A stretch of DNA of 64,000 bases, taken from NCBI GenBank assembly GCA_003670925.1, contig QWQG01000087.1:1-64000 (forward strand), written 5' to 3'. Both the position numbers and the translations under genes were made by a program. Source of the DNA: Planctomycetota bacterium. GTDB taxonomy: Bacteria > Planctomycetota > Planctomycetia > Planctomycetales > Planctomycetaceae. Positions 8,802 through 16,832 of the stretch are shown in pieces (position 1 is the first letter of the stretch; the number at the start of each line of letters is the position of its first letter). The notes below the pieces were generated by a model. The model saw only the letters and a list, made by a program, of their open reading frames with translations, was not told where the DNA came from and made no database searches.

Positions 8802-10139
8802 TCAGCTCAGATCCAGTACACCTTTGCTGTCGCCGTGATTATCAAGTTTGGCGCCCATGCGATCAGCCATTGCAAGGAACAGATTGTTGAGCGGTGTTTC
8901 ATTCGGATGATTGATGTAGCGGCCAGTCTCGATTGTTCCGCCACCGTGACCAGCGAGGATGATGGGAAGATCGTCGTGGGAATGGCGATTCCCGTCCGAG
9001 ATCGCGCTCCCGTACAGAATCATGCTGTTGTGCAGCAGATTGGAATCGCCTTCTGTGGTGGACTTCAGTTTTTCAAGGAAATAACTGAAGCGTTCGACGA
9101 GATAGCGGTCAATCCGAGCGATTTTTTCCATCTTGTCCTTGTCGTCCTGGTGATGTGACAGTTCATGATGACCCTCACGAACATCGATCTCCGGATACGA
9201 GCGATTGCTTCCGGCGTCGGCCAGCATCAGTGTGGCAATCCGAGTCGAATCGGTCTGAAACGCCACGAGCAGAATGTCAAACATCAACTGTGTGTGTTCG
9301 GCCAGCACTGAAGGAACTCCTTCGGGCAGCGTGAGGTCCGGGATATCTTTTGGAGCACTGCTCGCACGTGCAATGCGTTCTTCGATCTCGCGGACGCTTT
9401 GAAAGTATTCATCCAGCTTCCGTTGATCCGCACCGCTGACCGCCTGCCGCACGCGATTTGCATCGTCGCTCACAAAATCCAGAATGCTGCGGCGATTGCG
9501 CATGCGACGTTCCAGATCAGCAGCAGTTTCCGGAGTGCCGAACAGACGCTCGAAGGCCAACCGTGGATTCACTTCCTTTGACGTTGGTGTCGTCGCAGTT
9601 TTCCATGAGATGTTGGATGAATACGCACAGCTATAACCAGAATCACAATTGCCTGCATTTCGACCGCGATCGATCCCCAGTTCAATCGACGGCAAACGCG
9701 TCTGACTGCCGATTTTCTCGGCCACGGCCTGATCGATTGACTGGCCAACGGAAATATCCGCGCCGGACGTCTTACGAGGTTGAGCACCTGTCAAAAAGGC
9801 GCTGGCATTGCGCGCGTGATCGCCGGCGCCGTCACCGTTGGCGCGCGCGTGATTCTGGGTCAGGCCACTGAACACGAGCATGTCTTCGCGAAACGGTGCG
9901 AGCGGTTCGAGGATCGGCGATAGTTGATAATCCTTACCCTCGCCAGTAGGTTTCCACTTGTCCATAATGGCGCCGTTGGCCACAAAGATACATGCCATGC
10001 GAACCGGTGCCGTGGGTGCTGTCGTCGCAGCTAGCAGCCTAGGCGTCTTCATCGATTCCAGCATCGGCAGCGCTAATCCTGTTCCGATACCGCGCAGGAC
10101 GGTGCGACGATTGAGCTTGCTAAGAATGGAACGACTCAT
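8802..10139 (-). CDS. DUF1552 family secreted protein
   Basis: 445 residues. A Tat-like leader ('SKLNRRTVLRGIGTGLALPMLESM') carries the twin-arginine pair expected of this family. DUF1552 features follow: 'PVRMACIFVANGAIMDKWKP', 'MLVFSGLTQNHARANGDGAGDHARNASAFLTG', 'SQTRLPSIELG', 'LMFDILLVAFQTDSTRIATLMLADAGSNRSYPEI' and 'SMILYGSAISDGNRHSHDDLPIILAG'. DUF1552 proteins resemble the alkaline-phosphatase/sulfatase-like DUF1501 family, are exported, and in planctomycetes usually sit beside a DUF1592/DUF1585 cytochrome protein, as here. Substrate unknown. AGGA lies 10 bases before the ATG. Confidence 0.88.
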   Translation of the reverse strand: MSRSILSKLNRRTVLRGIGTGLALPMLESMKTPRLLAATTAPTAPVRMACIFVANGAIMDKWKPTGEGKDYQLSPILEPLAPFREDMLVFSGLTQNHARANGDGAGDHARNASAFLTGAQPRKTSGADISVGQSIDQAVAEKIGSQTRLPSIELGIDRGRNAGNCDSGYSCAYSSNISWKTATTPTSKEVNPRLAFERLFGTPETAADLERRMRNRRSILDFVSDDANRVRQAVSGADQRKLDEYFQSVREIEERIARASSAPKDIPDLTLPEGVPSVLAEHTQLMFDILLVAFQTDSTRIATLMLADAGSNRSYPEIDVREGHHELSHHQDDKDKMEKIARIDRYLVERFSYFLEKLKSTTEGDSNLLHNSMILYGSAISDGNRHSHDDLPIILAGHGGGTIETGRYINHPNETPLNNLFLAMADRMGAKLDNHGDSKGVLDLS

Positions 10140-10220
10140 ATTGAATTCCTAAATCAAAAGGCAGATCTAATTCGTAGTGCGGAGGCCGGACCAAGCGAAG
10201 CGCCGTTCCGGGAGTCTTGG

Positions 10221-10338
10221 GGACTGTCGTTTTAGTCTCCAGGGTCGGGATTTTCGTTTAACGGCAAGCCGCAGGCGCAGGCGAAATCTGGTACCGACGC
10301 CTACGGCTTGCCGTTAAACGATTAAAACGACAGTTCCC
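10221..10338. repeat. Nested inverted repeat between DUF1592 and DUF1552 genes
   Basis: The inner arms at 10254-10277 and 10298-10321 are 24 bp with one mismatch (core TCGTTTAACGGCAAGCCG). An outer pair around 10221-10236 and 10321-10338 shares ACTGTCGTTTTA with its complement. It lies between two same-strand genes that probably belong together, so it is more likely a mobile REP-like element or an attenuating structure than a plain terminator. Confidence 0.7.
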
Positions 10339-10343
10339 TTGTT

Positions 10344-13277
10344 CTATTGTGCAGAATCCAATTCTCTAAAGCGACTTCGCTTCAGAAAAGGATCGGACGT
10401 TACGATTCCCTCAACAAGAGCAGAAAAGCGATTCCCGCGTTGTTTCATCAAGACAAGTGCCTGATCAACCGCACACTTATCATAGTACTCAAGGCCACGC
10501 CCTAAAGCATAGGTTAAAAGGCGTTCGGTAAAGGCTCTGTGGAACTGCGTCTGCCGGCCGCGAATGATGCCAATCAGCTCAAGCGGGCCAGAAAATTTCT
10601 CACCAGACGGCAATTCACCCGTTGAATCGACATCTCTTTCGCCTTCTTTATCACGCCAACGGCCAACGGCATCGAAGTTTTCAAGACCCATACCCAGCGG
10701 GTCCATCGCCTTATGGCAAGACGCACAACCTGGATCTTTGCGGTGAATTTCCAGTCGTTCGCGCAGACTGAGACCCGATACGTCCTTCGCGGCCTCTTCT
10801 AGGGGAGGCACTCCGGGCGGCGGTGGGGGTGGCGTTTCTCCTAGGATGTTTTCAAGGATCCATTTACCACGCTTTACCGGACTGGTGCGACTAGGATTCG
10901 AAGTCAGCGTCAGAATACTGGCCTGCGTCAGTACACCCAACCGTTTTGTACCTTCCAGTGAGACACGGACAAACTCTTCTCCGGAAACTCCCGTGATGCC
11001 ATAGTGCTTTGCCAGTCGTTCGTTAAGAAACGTGAAGTCCGCATTTAGAAAATCATCGATGCTACGATTCTCTTTCACAATCGTGCTGAACAGCATCTCG
11101 GTTTCCTGCCCCATGGCGCTTCGCAGGGCATCATCGAAATCCGGGAAGAGTTCAAGGTTCGGCCGTACGTCGGCGAGATTGCGAAGATTGAGCCACTGTG
11201 CTGCAAAGTTGCGGCTGAGCGCCTGCGCCTTATCATCATGCAGCATGCGTTCGATCTGCGTTTGAAGGATGGTGGGATCAAACAGACGTTTATTTTCCGC
11301 AAGTTGAAATAGTTCGTCATCCGGCATGCTGCTCCAGAGAAAATATGACAATCGCGAAGCCACCTCGTATTCGTTAAGTTTACGTTCCACGGCACCATCT
11401 TCCGGATCCGTTTCCTTGCGGAATAAAAAGTCGGGGGAAACCAACGCTGCCTGCAGTGCCACGTAAAGTCCGTACTCGTACGTTTCTTGGAATTCACTCA
11501 CATTTCGGTGCACCAGCTCAGCAAACCGCGCGACCTCAGTGTCTGTTACCGGACGACGAAACGCACGGTATAAAATCGGACGCAGAACCTGTGATGCCGC
11601 ATCTTTGACGGAGACATTTTCGGATGGATTGACGGTGACGAAACGCCGATGTGTCTCGGTCCATGTGGGCGTTCCACCGCCTTCTGGGCCGATCACTTCG
11701 ATGGATTGAATTGCCAGATTACGGTCCCGACGGAGTTCCTCGGGGTCATTCGGATTATAAAAGTCATTTAGGAACGCTCCGCCAATCGCATGGCTGCCGG
11801 CAGTCAGCGTCACTTCGTGCTCATACCATGCGGGTTTTCGATGCCCTTTCACTTCAAATTCATGGATGTTCTCGCCATTAATCTGCAGGGCCATTTTCGC
11901 GTCTTCGTCACCTGCCTGCGTCGCTGCCGCATGGATCCGGATTTTGTACTTGCCGTCAGCTGACGTTGGCACGGCGGCTGTCAAAGCACCCTTCGTAAGG
12001 AGATTGTGAAAGCCGTTATCGTCGACATTGCCCCCGATTGATGACAGCATCTGATCGGGACGGAAAACTTGGGTGGTACCCTTCGAAAAATCCCGCGTAT
12101 CGATCACAGTCGCCGCCACCAGTTCTGCAGCATCCAGGTATTTTTCCATGAGTAACGGGGGCATGCTGAGCACATCACCAATATTGTCAAAGCCTTCTCC
12201 TACGTCGTCCTGCGGAAAGTCGTCGGCTGGCGTCAGGCTGATTCCAAACAGATCGCGAATCGTGTTGTTATATTCCGCGCGGTTTAGACGATGCAGCGTT
12301 GATCGGCCTGCGTGGTGTATTTCAGTGCAGTCGAAATTGTAGAGTTCTTCGTAGAAAATGGCGGTGACTTCCCGGCGTAAGTCATCGGTCGGCTGCGCAT
12401 CGTAATCAGCCGGCGGCATCGCACCGGCGTTGAGCATGCGATAGACACGCTCCCAAGTTTGGCGTTCCTGCAACAGTTGATTCACCGAAGATAATCCATC
12501 GACGACAATCCCACTTTCCTGAGTTTCCGCACTGTGGCAGGCGACGCAGTGTGTTTTCAGAAACGGGAGAACTTTGTCCTCGAGATTCTGCTGGCGTGCG
12601 GCTTGCTGACGCTGCTGAGCAGTGCTTACACCTGAGGTTAGGATTGCAGTCGCCAGAGATTTTGCGTTGTGAGCAACGGCATTTGAGGGCAACGACTGGC
12701 CTTGGGAATCCTGCGGCGAGCTTTCTGAAGCTATCGTTCCGGTTGCCGTGGAATCATCATTCCCTCGAACGGTGGTGACGTCGGCCTGAAGATTCCAGAA
12801 CGAGTAACCTCCGACCGCAACCCCGCCCAATAGCAGAGTGACACCAAATGCAATCATCATCGGTGTCGCCGAACTTCTCACCGCATAGCGATCAGCGATT
12901 GCGACTCGACGTCCACTGCGACTCCCGGACTCGCTTTGGGCAGAATTCTGGGCCGCCGGTGCGGGTGCCTTGCGCGGCCGATCGGCGGGAACTGCCCGCG
13001 GCCCGGCGGTCACTCGAACGGCAGGCGAAGGTGGTTTGGCGACTGCCGCGGCAGGACGAGATTTCGCAGTGGCTGTGGATTGAGGCGACGGAGTTGGTGC
13101 TGATGCCGACAAAAAGGGAGCCGCCGCTGACCGTTTTAAGTCGCCGAGATCCGCATAGTCTTCCAGCAATATGGGCTGTCGGCACTGCGGATTCGGGCAA
13201 CGAATTCGCCGTCCGAGGAATCGCTCCTCGACGCGAAATCGAAAGTTGCACGATGCACAGCAAAACGAAGGATTCAT
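10344..13277 (-). CDS. Zinc-ribbon, membrane-anchored cytochrome c / DUF1587-DUF1592-DUF1588-DUF1585 protein
   Basis: 977 residues from the ATG at 13277; a GTG at 13343 is possible. Residues 1-35 form a zinc ribbon (Cys 6/7/10 and 27/32). A Pro/Ala-rich linker and a single membrane helix (about 139-161) follow. Then come a planctomycete cytochrome with CVACH at 244-248, DUF1587 ('HRLNRAEYNNTIRDLFGI'), a carbohydrate-binding-like insert, DUF1595 ('FRRPVTDTEVARFAELV'), DUF1592 ('LVSPDFLFRKE' onward), DUF1588 ('RLGVLTQASILTLTSNPSRT', then 'CASCHKAMDPLGMGLENFD') and DUF1585 at the C-terminus. The usual family member has a cleaved signal peptide; here a cytoplasmic zinc ribbon and a membrane anchor replace it. 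The neighbouring DUF1552 gene is its normal partner. Likely a periplasmic oxidoreductase; substrate unknown. Confidence 0.88.
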   Translation of the reverse strand: MNPSFCCASCNFRFRVEERFLGRRIRCPNPQCRQPILLEDYADLGDLKRSAAAPFLSASAPTPSPQSTATAKSRPAAAVAKPPSPAVRVTAGPRAVPADRPRKAPAPAAQNSAQSESGSRSGRRVAIADRYAVRSSATPMMIAFGVTLLLGGVAVGGYSFWNLQADVTTVRGNDDSTATGTIASESSPQDSQGQSLPSNAVAHNAKSLATAILTSGVSTAQQRQQAARQQNLEDKVLPFLKTHCVACHSAETQESGIVVDGLSSVNQLLQERQTWERVYRMLNAGAMPPADYDAQPTDDLRREVTAIFYEELYNFDCTEIHHAGRSTLHRLNRAEYNNTIRDLFGISLTPADDFPQDDVGEGFDNIGDVLSMPPLLMEKYLDAAELVAATVIDTRDFSKGTTQVFRPDQMLSSIGGNVDDNGFHNLLTKGALTAAVPTSADGKYKIRIHAAATQAGDEDAKMALQINGENIHEFEVKGHRKPAWYEHEVTLTAGSHAIGGAFLNDFYNPNDPEELRRDRNLAIQSIEVIGPEGGGTPTWTETHRRFVTVNPSENVSVKDAASQVLRPILYRAFRRPVTDTEVARFAELVHRNVSEFQETYEYGLYVALQAALVSPDFLFRKETDPEDGAVERKLNEYEVASRLSYFLWSSMPDDELFQLAENKRLFDPTILQTQIERMLHDDKAQALSRNFAAQWLNLRNLADVRPNLELFPDFDDALRSAMGQETEMLFSTIVKENRSIDDFLNADFTFLNERLAKHYGITGVSGEEFVRVSLEGTKRLGVLTQASILTLTSNPSRTSPVKRGKWILENILGETPPPPPPGVPPLEEAAKDVSGLSLRERLEIHRKDPGCASCHKAMDPLGMGLENFDAVGRWRDKEGERDVDSTGELPSGEKFSGPLELIGIIRGRQTQFHRAFTERLLTYALGRGLEYYDKCAVDQALVLMKQRGNRFSALVEGIVTSDPFLKRSRFRELDSAQ

Positions 13278-13552
13278 GGTCCCAGACCCGGCATATCGAG
13301 TGAGCTCAGGATGTCTCGCTGGAACAAAGAAGGAATACGACACCAGCGACGGCAGGAAGTAAATTCTTTCAGCACTCTATGATAGGTGATAATTCGTTGA
13401 TTTGAATCGCGAAAACTCGACCAATACGCCCGGTTTCTCTGACAGACGACACTTTTCCCCTGGAATGGACTTTGAAGGCAGGTTTGGGACGGAGTGGGGC
13501 TCGGCGAACGACTGCGGCGCAGATTACCGAGGCTTTCGATCCATTGCGCACT

Positions 13553-15067
13553 TCAACTGAGGGCTGCCCGGATGCGATCGACAAGTTTATTGTCGGCCGC
13601 GCTGGTCCCTTTAAGGTTATACATGCTGGCAGCCATAAATTGGTTTCGCACGCGAGGGCTGACGTTGTCATAATCTTCCAATGCCGCTGTACTGAACTTG
13701 TAGTCGTGGGCGTCCGTGCCTTTCAGAAAGATCAAGCGGCGCGCGGCGTTCATCAGCGTTTCAGCACTTTGGCCAGATGACAGGAACGACATGGCGTATT
13801 GCGCAGCCTGCAACGGTTCCCGACCCACGGCATCAAAGACAGTCTCAACGGTGATCGGTTCCTGTGCTTCGACCGCCACCAATGAATCGATCATCGAATT
13901 TCCGATGTCACCCCGCGCCTGCATGGCTTCCCGGAAGAGAGGCAAAAATGCGGCATTCTGCAGCAACAGGAGTTTGCGGGTCAGTGGGGTTCCGACCTGA
14001 TTGAACAGGAAACGAAGAGCATTGGTTGTCGTCGCGGCATGCAGCGAAACGATACCGGACTGACGCATCAGGAGTTCAGCTGCTGCCAGATGCATGGCAT
14101 CGTAGATCGATTGCGGAGCTATCTTCCGATTCACTAAATCGAGGACCAAAGTCGCCGCGTCATTCGCAGAACCTGTTCGCAATGTTGCCAAAAGTTCTGT
14201 TGTCGCCCTGCTGTCTAATGTGCCGGATTCCCAGCCGTCGCGGAACTTCAAGGCCAATTGCTGATTCGTCTTCCACGTACGATCTGGAGCCAGATCACTC
14301 GTTGCCGGATTGGGTTCGCCATTGTGGTTTAGCATCGCATAGGCTAGAGACCGCAGCACAGGCTCCGCATGTTCCCAGCCAATCGTCTGCAGTGTCCGCC
14401 ATGCATTCGCCAAGAAGATGGCCTTATGGCCAATGCTGCGAAAATCTCGCGCGGCATATTCAGCAAACAATTCGAGCGTCTCGGCTGCTCCCAACGACCG
14501 TGCGACTCCTGCCGCCGCGACGTCCGCCTGGGTCACATCCCATTGCCGCATTGCCTGATGAAATGAATCACGAACCTGCCCGGCTGAAGGCACACTGGCT
14601 TCATCGACCGGAGACATCGTCCAGTTTCCCTCAGTCACATCCTTTGCTTGCGAACTCTTGAATTCATCCAAGGCCCAGAGAATGGGGAGCCAGCGATCCG
14701 CATCCGGCGATGCAAGGCTTGCGAGGTGTGCGGAGTGGACGACAAGCACGGCGTGAAACTTGAAACCCACCGCAGGTCGCGGCTCAACGTTGCGGACTCC
14801 TGCCAGCAACAAGGCGGCCAGAAGCTCACGATAGCTCAGCCCATTACGAATGCGACTACCAATTTCTTCAAGCAGTCTTTGCCGCGGCGTTTCTTCGATC
14901 ACTGTTACCAGAGGTGCGATTTCCGGCCGGAGCTGGACAATGCCCTTAGCCTGCCGAATCTGGGCATCACTGACAGGCATCAAACCTGCCACAAGTTGGC
15001 GGGCCGTCAAAATGGAAAAACCGACTGAAGTGGATGACAGGAAGCTGCGACGTGAATGATGGCTCAC
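13553..15067 (-). CDS. Tat-exported protein of unknown function
   Basis: 504 residues from a GTG at 15067, preceded by GGGG seven bases upstream. The open frame extends further, but the extension lacks a ribosome binding site and runs into the upstream gene. The N-terminus 'SHHSRRSFLSSTSVGFSIL' is a twin-arginine leader. The rest is mostly helical and Ala/Leu-rich, with repeated helix pairs ('ELLAALLLAGVRNVEPRP', 'AETLELFAEYAARDFRSIGHKAIFLANAWRTLQ'), suggesting an alpha-helical repeat. Conserved-looking His residues ('FKFHAVLVVHSAHL') could bind a cofactor or metal. I do not recognise a named family. It is the last gene of the ExbBD-kinase operon, 43 bases after the preceding stop. Confidence 0.7.
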   Translation of the reverse strand: MSHHSRRSFLSSTSVGFSILTARQLVAGLMPVSDAQIRQAKGIVQLRPEIAPLVTVIEETPRQRLLEEIGSRIRNGLSYRELLAALLLAGVRNVEPRPAVGFKFHAVLVVHSAHLASLASPDADRWLPILWALDEFKSSQAKDVTEGNWTMSPVDEASVPSAGQVRDSFHQAMRQWDVTQADVAAAGVARSLGAAETLELFAEYAARDFRSIGHKAIFLANAWRTLQTIGWEHAEPVLRSLAYAMLNHNGEPNPATSDLAPDRTWKTNQQLALKFRDGWESGTLDSRATTELLATLRTGSANDAATLVLDLVNRKIAPQSIYDAMHLAAAELLMRQSGIVSLHAATTTNALRFLFNQVGTPLTRKLLLLQNAAFLPLFREAMQARGDIGNSMIDSLVAVEAQEPITVETVFDAVGREPLQAAQYAMSFLSSGQSAETLMNAARRLIFLKGTDAHDYKFSTAALEDYDNVSPRVRNQFMAASMYNLKGTSAADNKLVDRIRAALS

Positions 15068-15110
15068 AGGGACCCCTTTCGAATGTGCGAAGAAGATCGC
15101 AGGCGAACAT

Positions 15111-16832
15111 CTACGGTGTGGGTACGACACTTGGTATCGTCGTGGCTTTACGCTCGGCAAATTTGCGAAGTTGTTCCAGTTCCTGCGCTTCGCGAATCTT
15201 GTTGTCGCTGCTGAAAAATGCCGTAAGCGAATCTTCCATCGCCAAGCATAGTTTTTCGATCTTGCGTTTGACACCAGCGTTACGCTGCAGATCGGCTTTT
15301 GCAGTAGCGGGTGTTTTGATTGTGTTCAGGCGAGACATAAATGTTTGCTGGCCCGGCAGCTCATCGAGTTGCACAATCAGCTTGTCAAGTTCTTCCAGCT
15401 TGCCTTCTGTCGAGGCCTTTTTTGCGAGACTCATCAACACCGCTTTTTGAGCCACAGTGTCTACCAGCGTGTCGCGAAACAGATAGAGTTCTCCCTCCAC
15501 GCCCAGACGCAGTCCGTCGTCTGGAAGCTTGATTGTATCCTGCGGCAGAAGTCCGGGGGCATATGGCACGCGCGCCAGCAACGAACTCCCACTGTAGACA
15601 TAGAGCCAAAACGTGGGATTCTCCGGATCGACTTTAATTTCAAGTTCTCCATTCCGGTCACTCAAAACACGTTCGCTAGGCACATTGTTCGAATCCGTGT
15701 GTCGTAGCTTGGATACTTTGTCCACGCGAAAGCAAATGAGTGGTCGATCGACCTTCGTCTGGAGCACCAACTTGACTCGGCTCTTTGTCGCAGCCGGACG
15801 TTGGCGCAGGGCGATTTGCTGGACGCTGCGACCAGCGCCGCCATAAGGCACCGGGCCATGTGAAATTAGCACGCCACGCACATGGCCGGAATCCTGATAA
15901 ACGGCAGAAGTGTCGCGCGTGACGTCTTTGACTGAAACCGGAGTATCTTCCTTGGTTGCAACATCGGCCCGAAGTTCGGTATTGAATCCGGTCACCCGGA
16001 CATAACATAGATCCAAACGTTGGAGGACTTTGAGTTTATCCGGATTGCGGCGGTCCATCTGTCGCAAAAAAGTGCGCAGCACATCACCCTCGCGGATGAA
16101 TGCGGCAGTCGGGTCGGGGACCGTCAACTCTCCAGCCTGCAGGAGGAATTCCAGTTCGCCACCCACGATCGTAGTTTTTGCAAACAACAATACCGGCCTG
16201 AACGAATCTCGTGTCAGCCGCGTGGCCACGTTCGCAACATCCTGCACATCACCTGTCTGTTCCGTTAGCACGGGCGACATCTCTTGGACACGCGTGTCGA
16301 ATTCGCGGCAACTGATCTTGAAGATGCCGTGCGACTCTTCGATCCCAATTAAGACAACTTTTTGTGCCGATGATTCTGGATATCTTAGCAGCAGTGCTTC
16401 CGGCGTTAATCGCTTCAAGCGTTCCTGCCCGCCGGGAATCAGCCATTCGCTTGCTTGAACCTGCGCGTTCCATGCAGCCCCATACATTCGACCCAAACCT
16501 TTGCGAATCTGATCAACAAGACCCTGACGCAACGCTGGTTGTTGAGTCGCAAGGCCATCAAATCCGATCTCCACAAACACGCGATACGCTTCCCGCGGAA
16601 ACGGAATCACAACCTTGGGTGGCGCCTGAGTTGCCGCTGTTTTCTTGGGCGCTTCGGCTGCCGAGGAAGGCTTTTCGGTCGACAAAGGGGCAGTTGGTGT
16701 GACAGATGCAGCTTCCGCCACAGGTACCGTATCCTGCACAGGGACTGCGTCTTGTGCCGAGGCCGAAAGGCTAACCAAGATAAGCAGCCCCAGCGGGACA
16801 ATGTGCAGGACATCGGCAAGTAATGTTCTCAT
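15111..16832 (-). CDS. Secreted protein of unknown function in the ExbBD-kinase operon
   Basis: 573 residues. A signal peptide (about 1-27, ending 'SLSASAQDA') precedes a low-complexity Pro/Val/Ala stretch to about residue 75. A globular part starts at 'YRVFVEIGFDG' and has alternating strands and helices. The C-terminal 130 residues are charged and helical ('LAKKASTEGKLEELDKLIVQLDEL', 'RKIEKLCLAMEDSLTAFF'), likely coiled coil. No known domain was recognised. Its start codon overlaps the stop of the upstream solute-binding gene (ATGA, 16829-16832), so it is translationally coupled to it, which argues that the two proteins act together in the periplasm. Confidence 0.72.
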   Translation of the reverse strand: MRTLLADVLHIVPLGLLILVSLSASAQDAVPVQDTVPVAEAASVTPTAPLSTEKPSSAAEAPKKTAATQAPPKVVIPFPREAYRVFVEIGFDGLATQQPALRQGLVDQIRKGLGRMYGAAWNAQVQASEWLIPGGQERLKRLTPEALLLRYPESSAQKVVLIGIEESHGIFKISCREFDTRVQEMSPVLTEQTGDVQDVANVATRLTRDSFRPVLLFAKTTIVGGELEFLLQAGELTVPDPTAAFIREGDVLRTFLRQMDRRNPDKLKVLQRLDLCYVRVTGFNTELRADVATKEDTPVSVKDVTRDTSAVYQDSGHVRGVLISHGPVPYGGAGRSVQQIALRQRPAATKSRVKLVLQTKVDRPLICFRVDKVSKLRHTDSNNVPSERVLSDRNGELEIKVDPENPTFWLYVYSGSSLLARVPYAPGLLPQDTIKLPDDGLRLGVEGELYLFRDTLVDTVAQKAVLMSLAKKASTEGKLEELDKLIVQLDELPGQQTFMSRLNTIKTPATAKADLQRNAGVKRKIEKLCLAMEDSLTAFFSSDNKIREAQELEQLRKFAERKATTIPSVVPTP

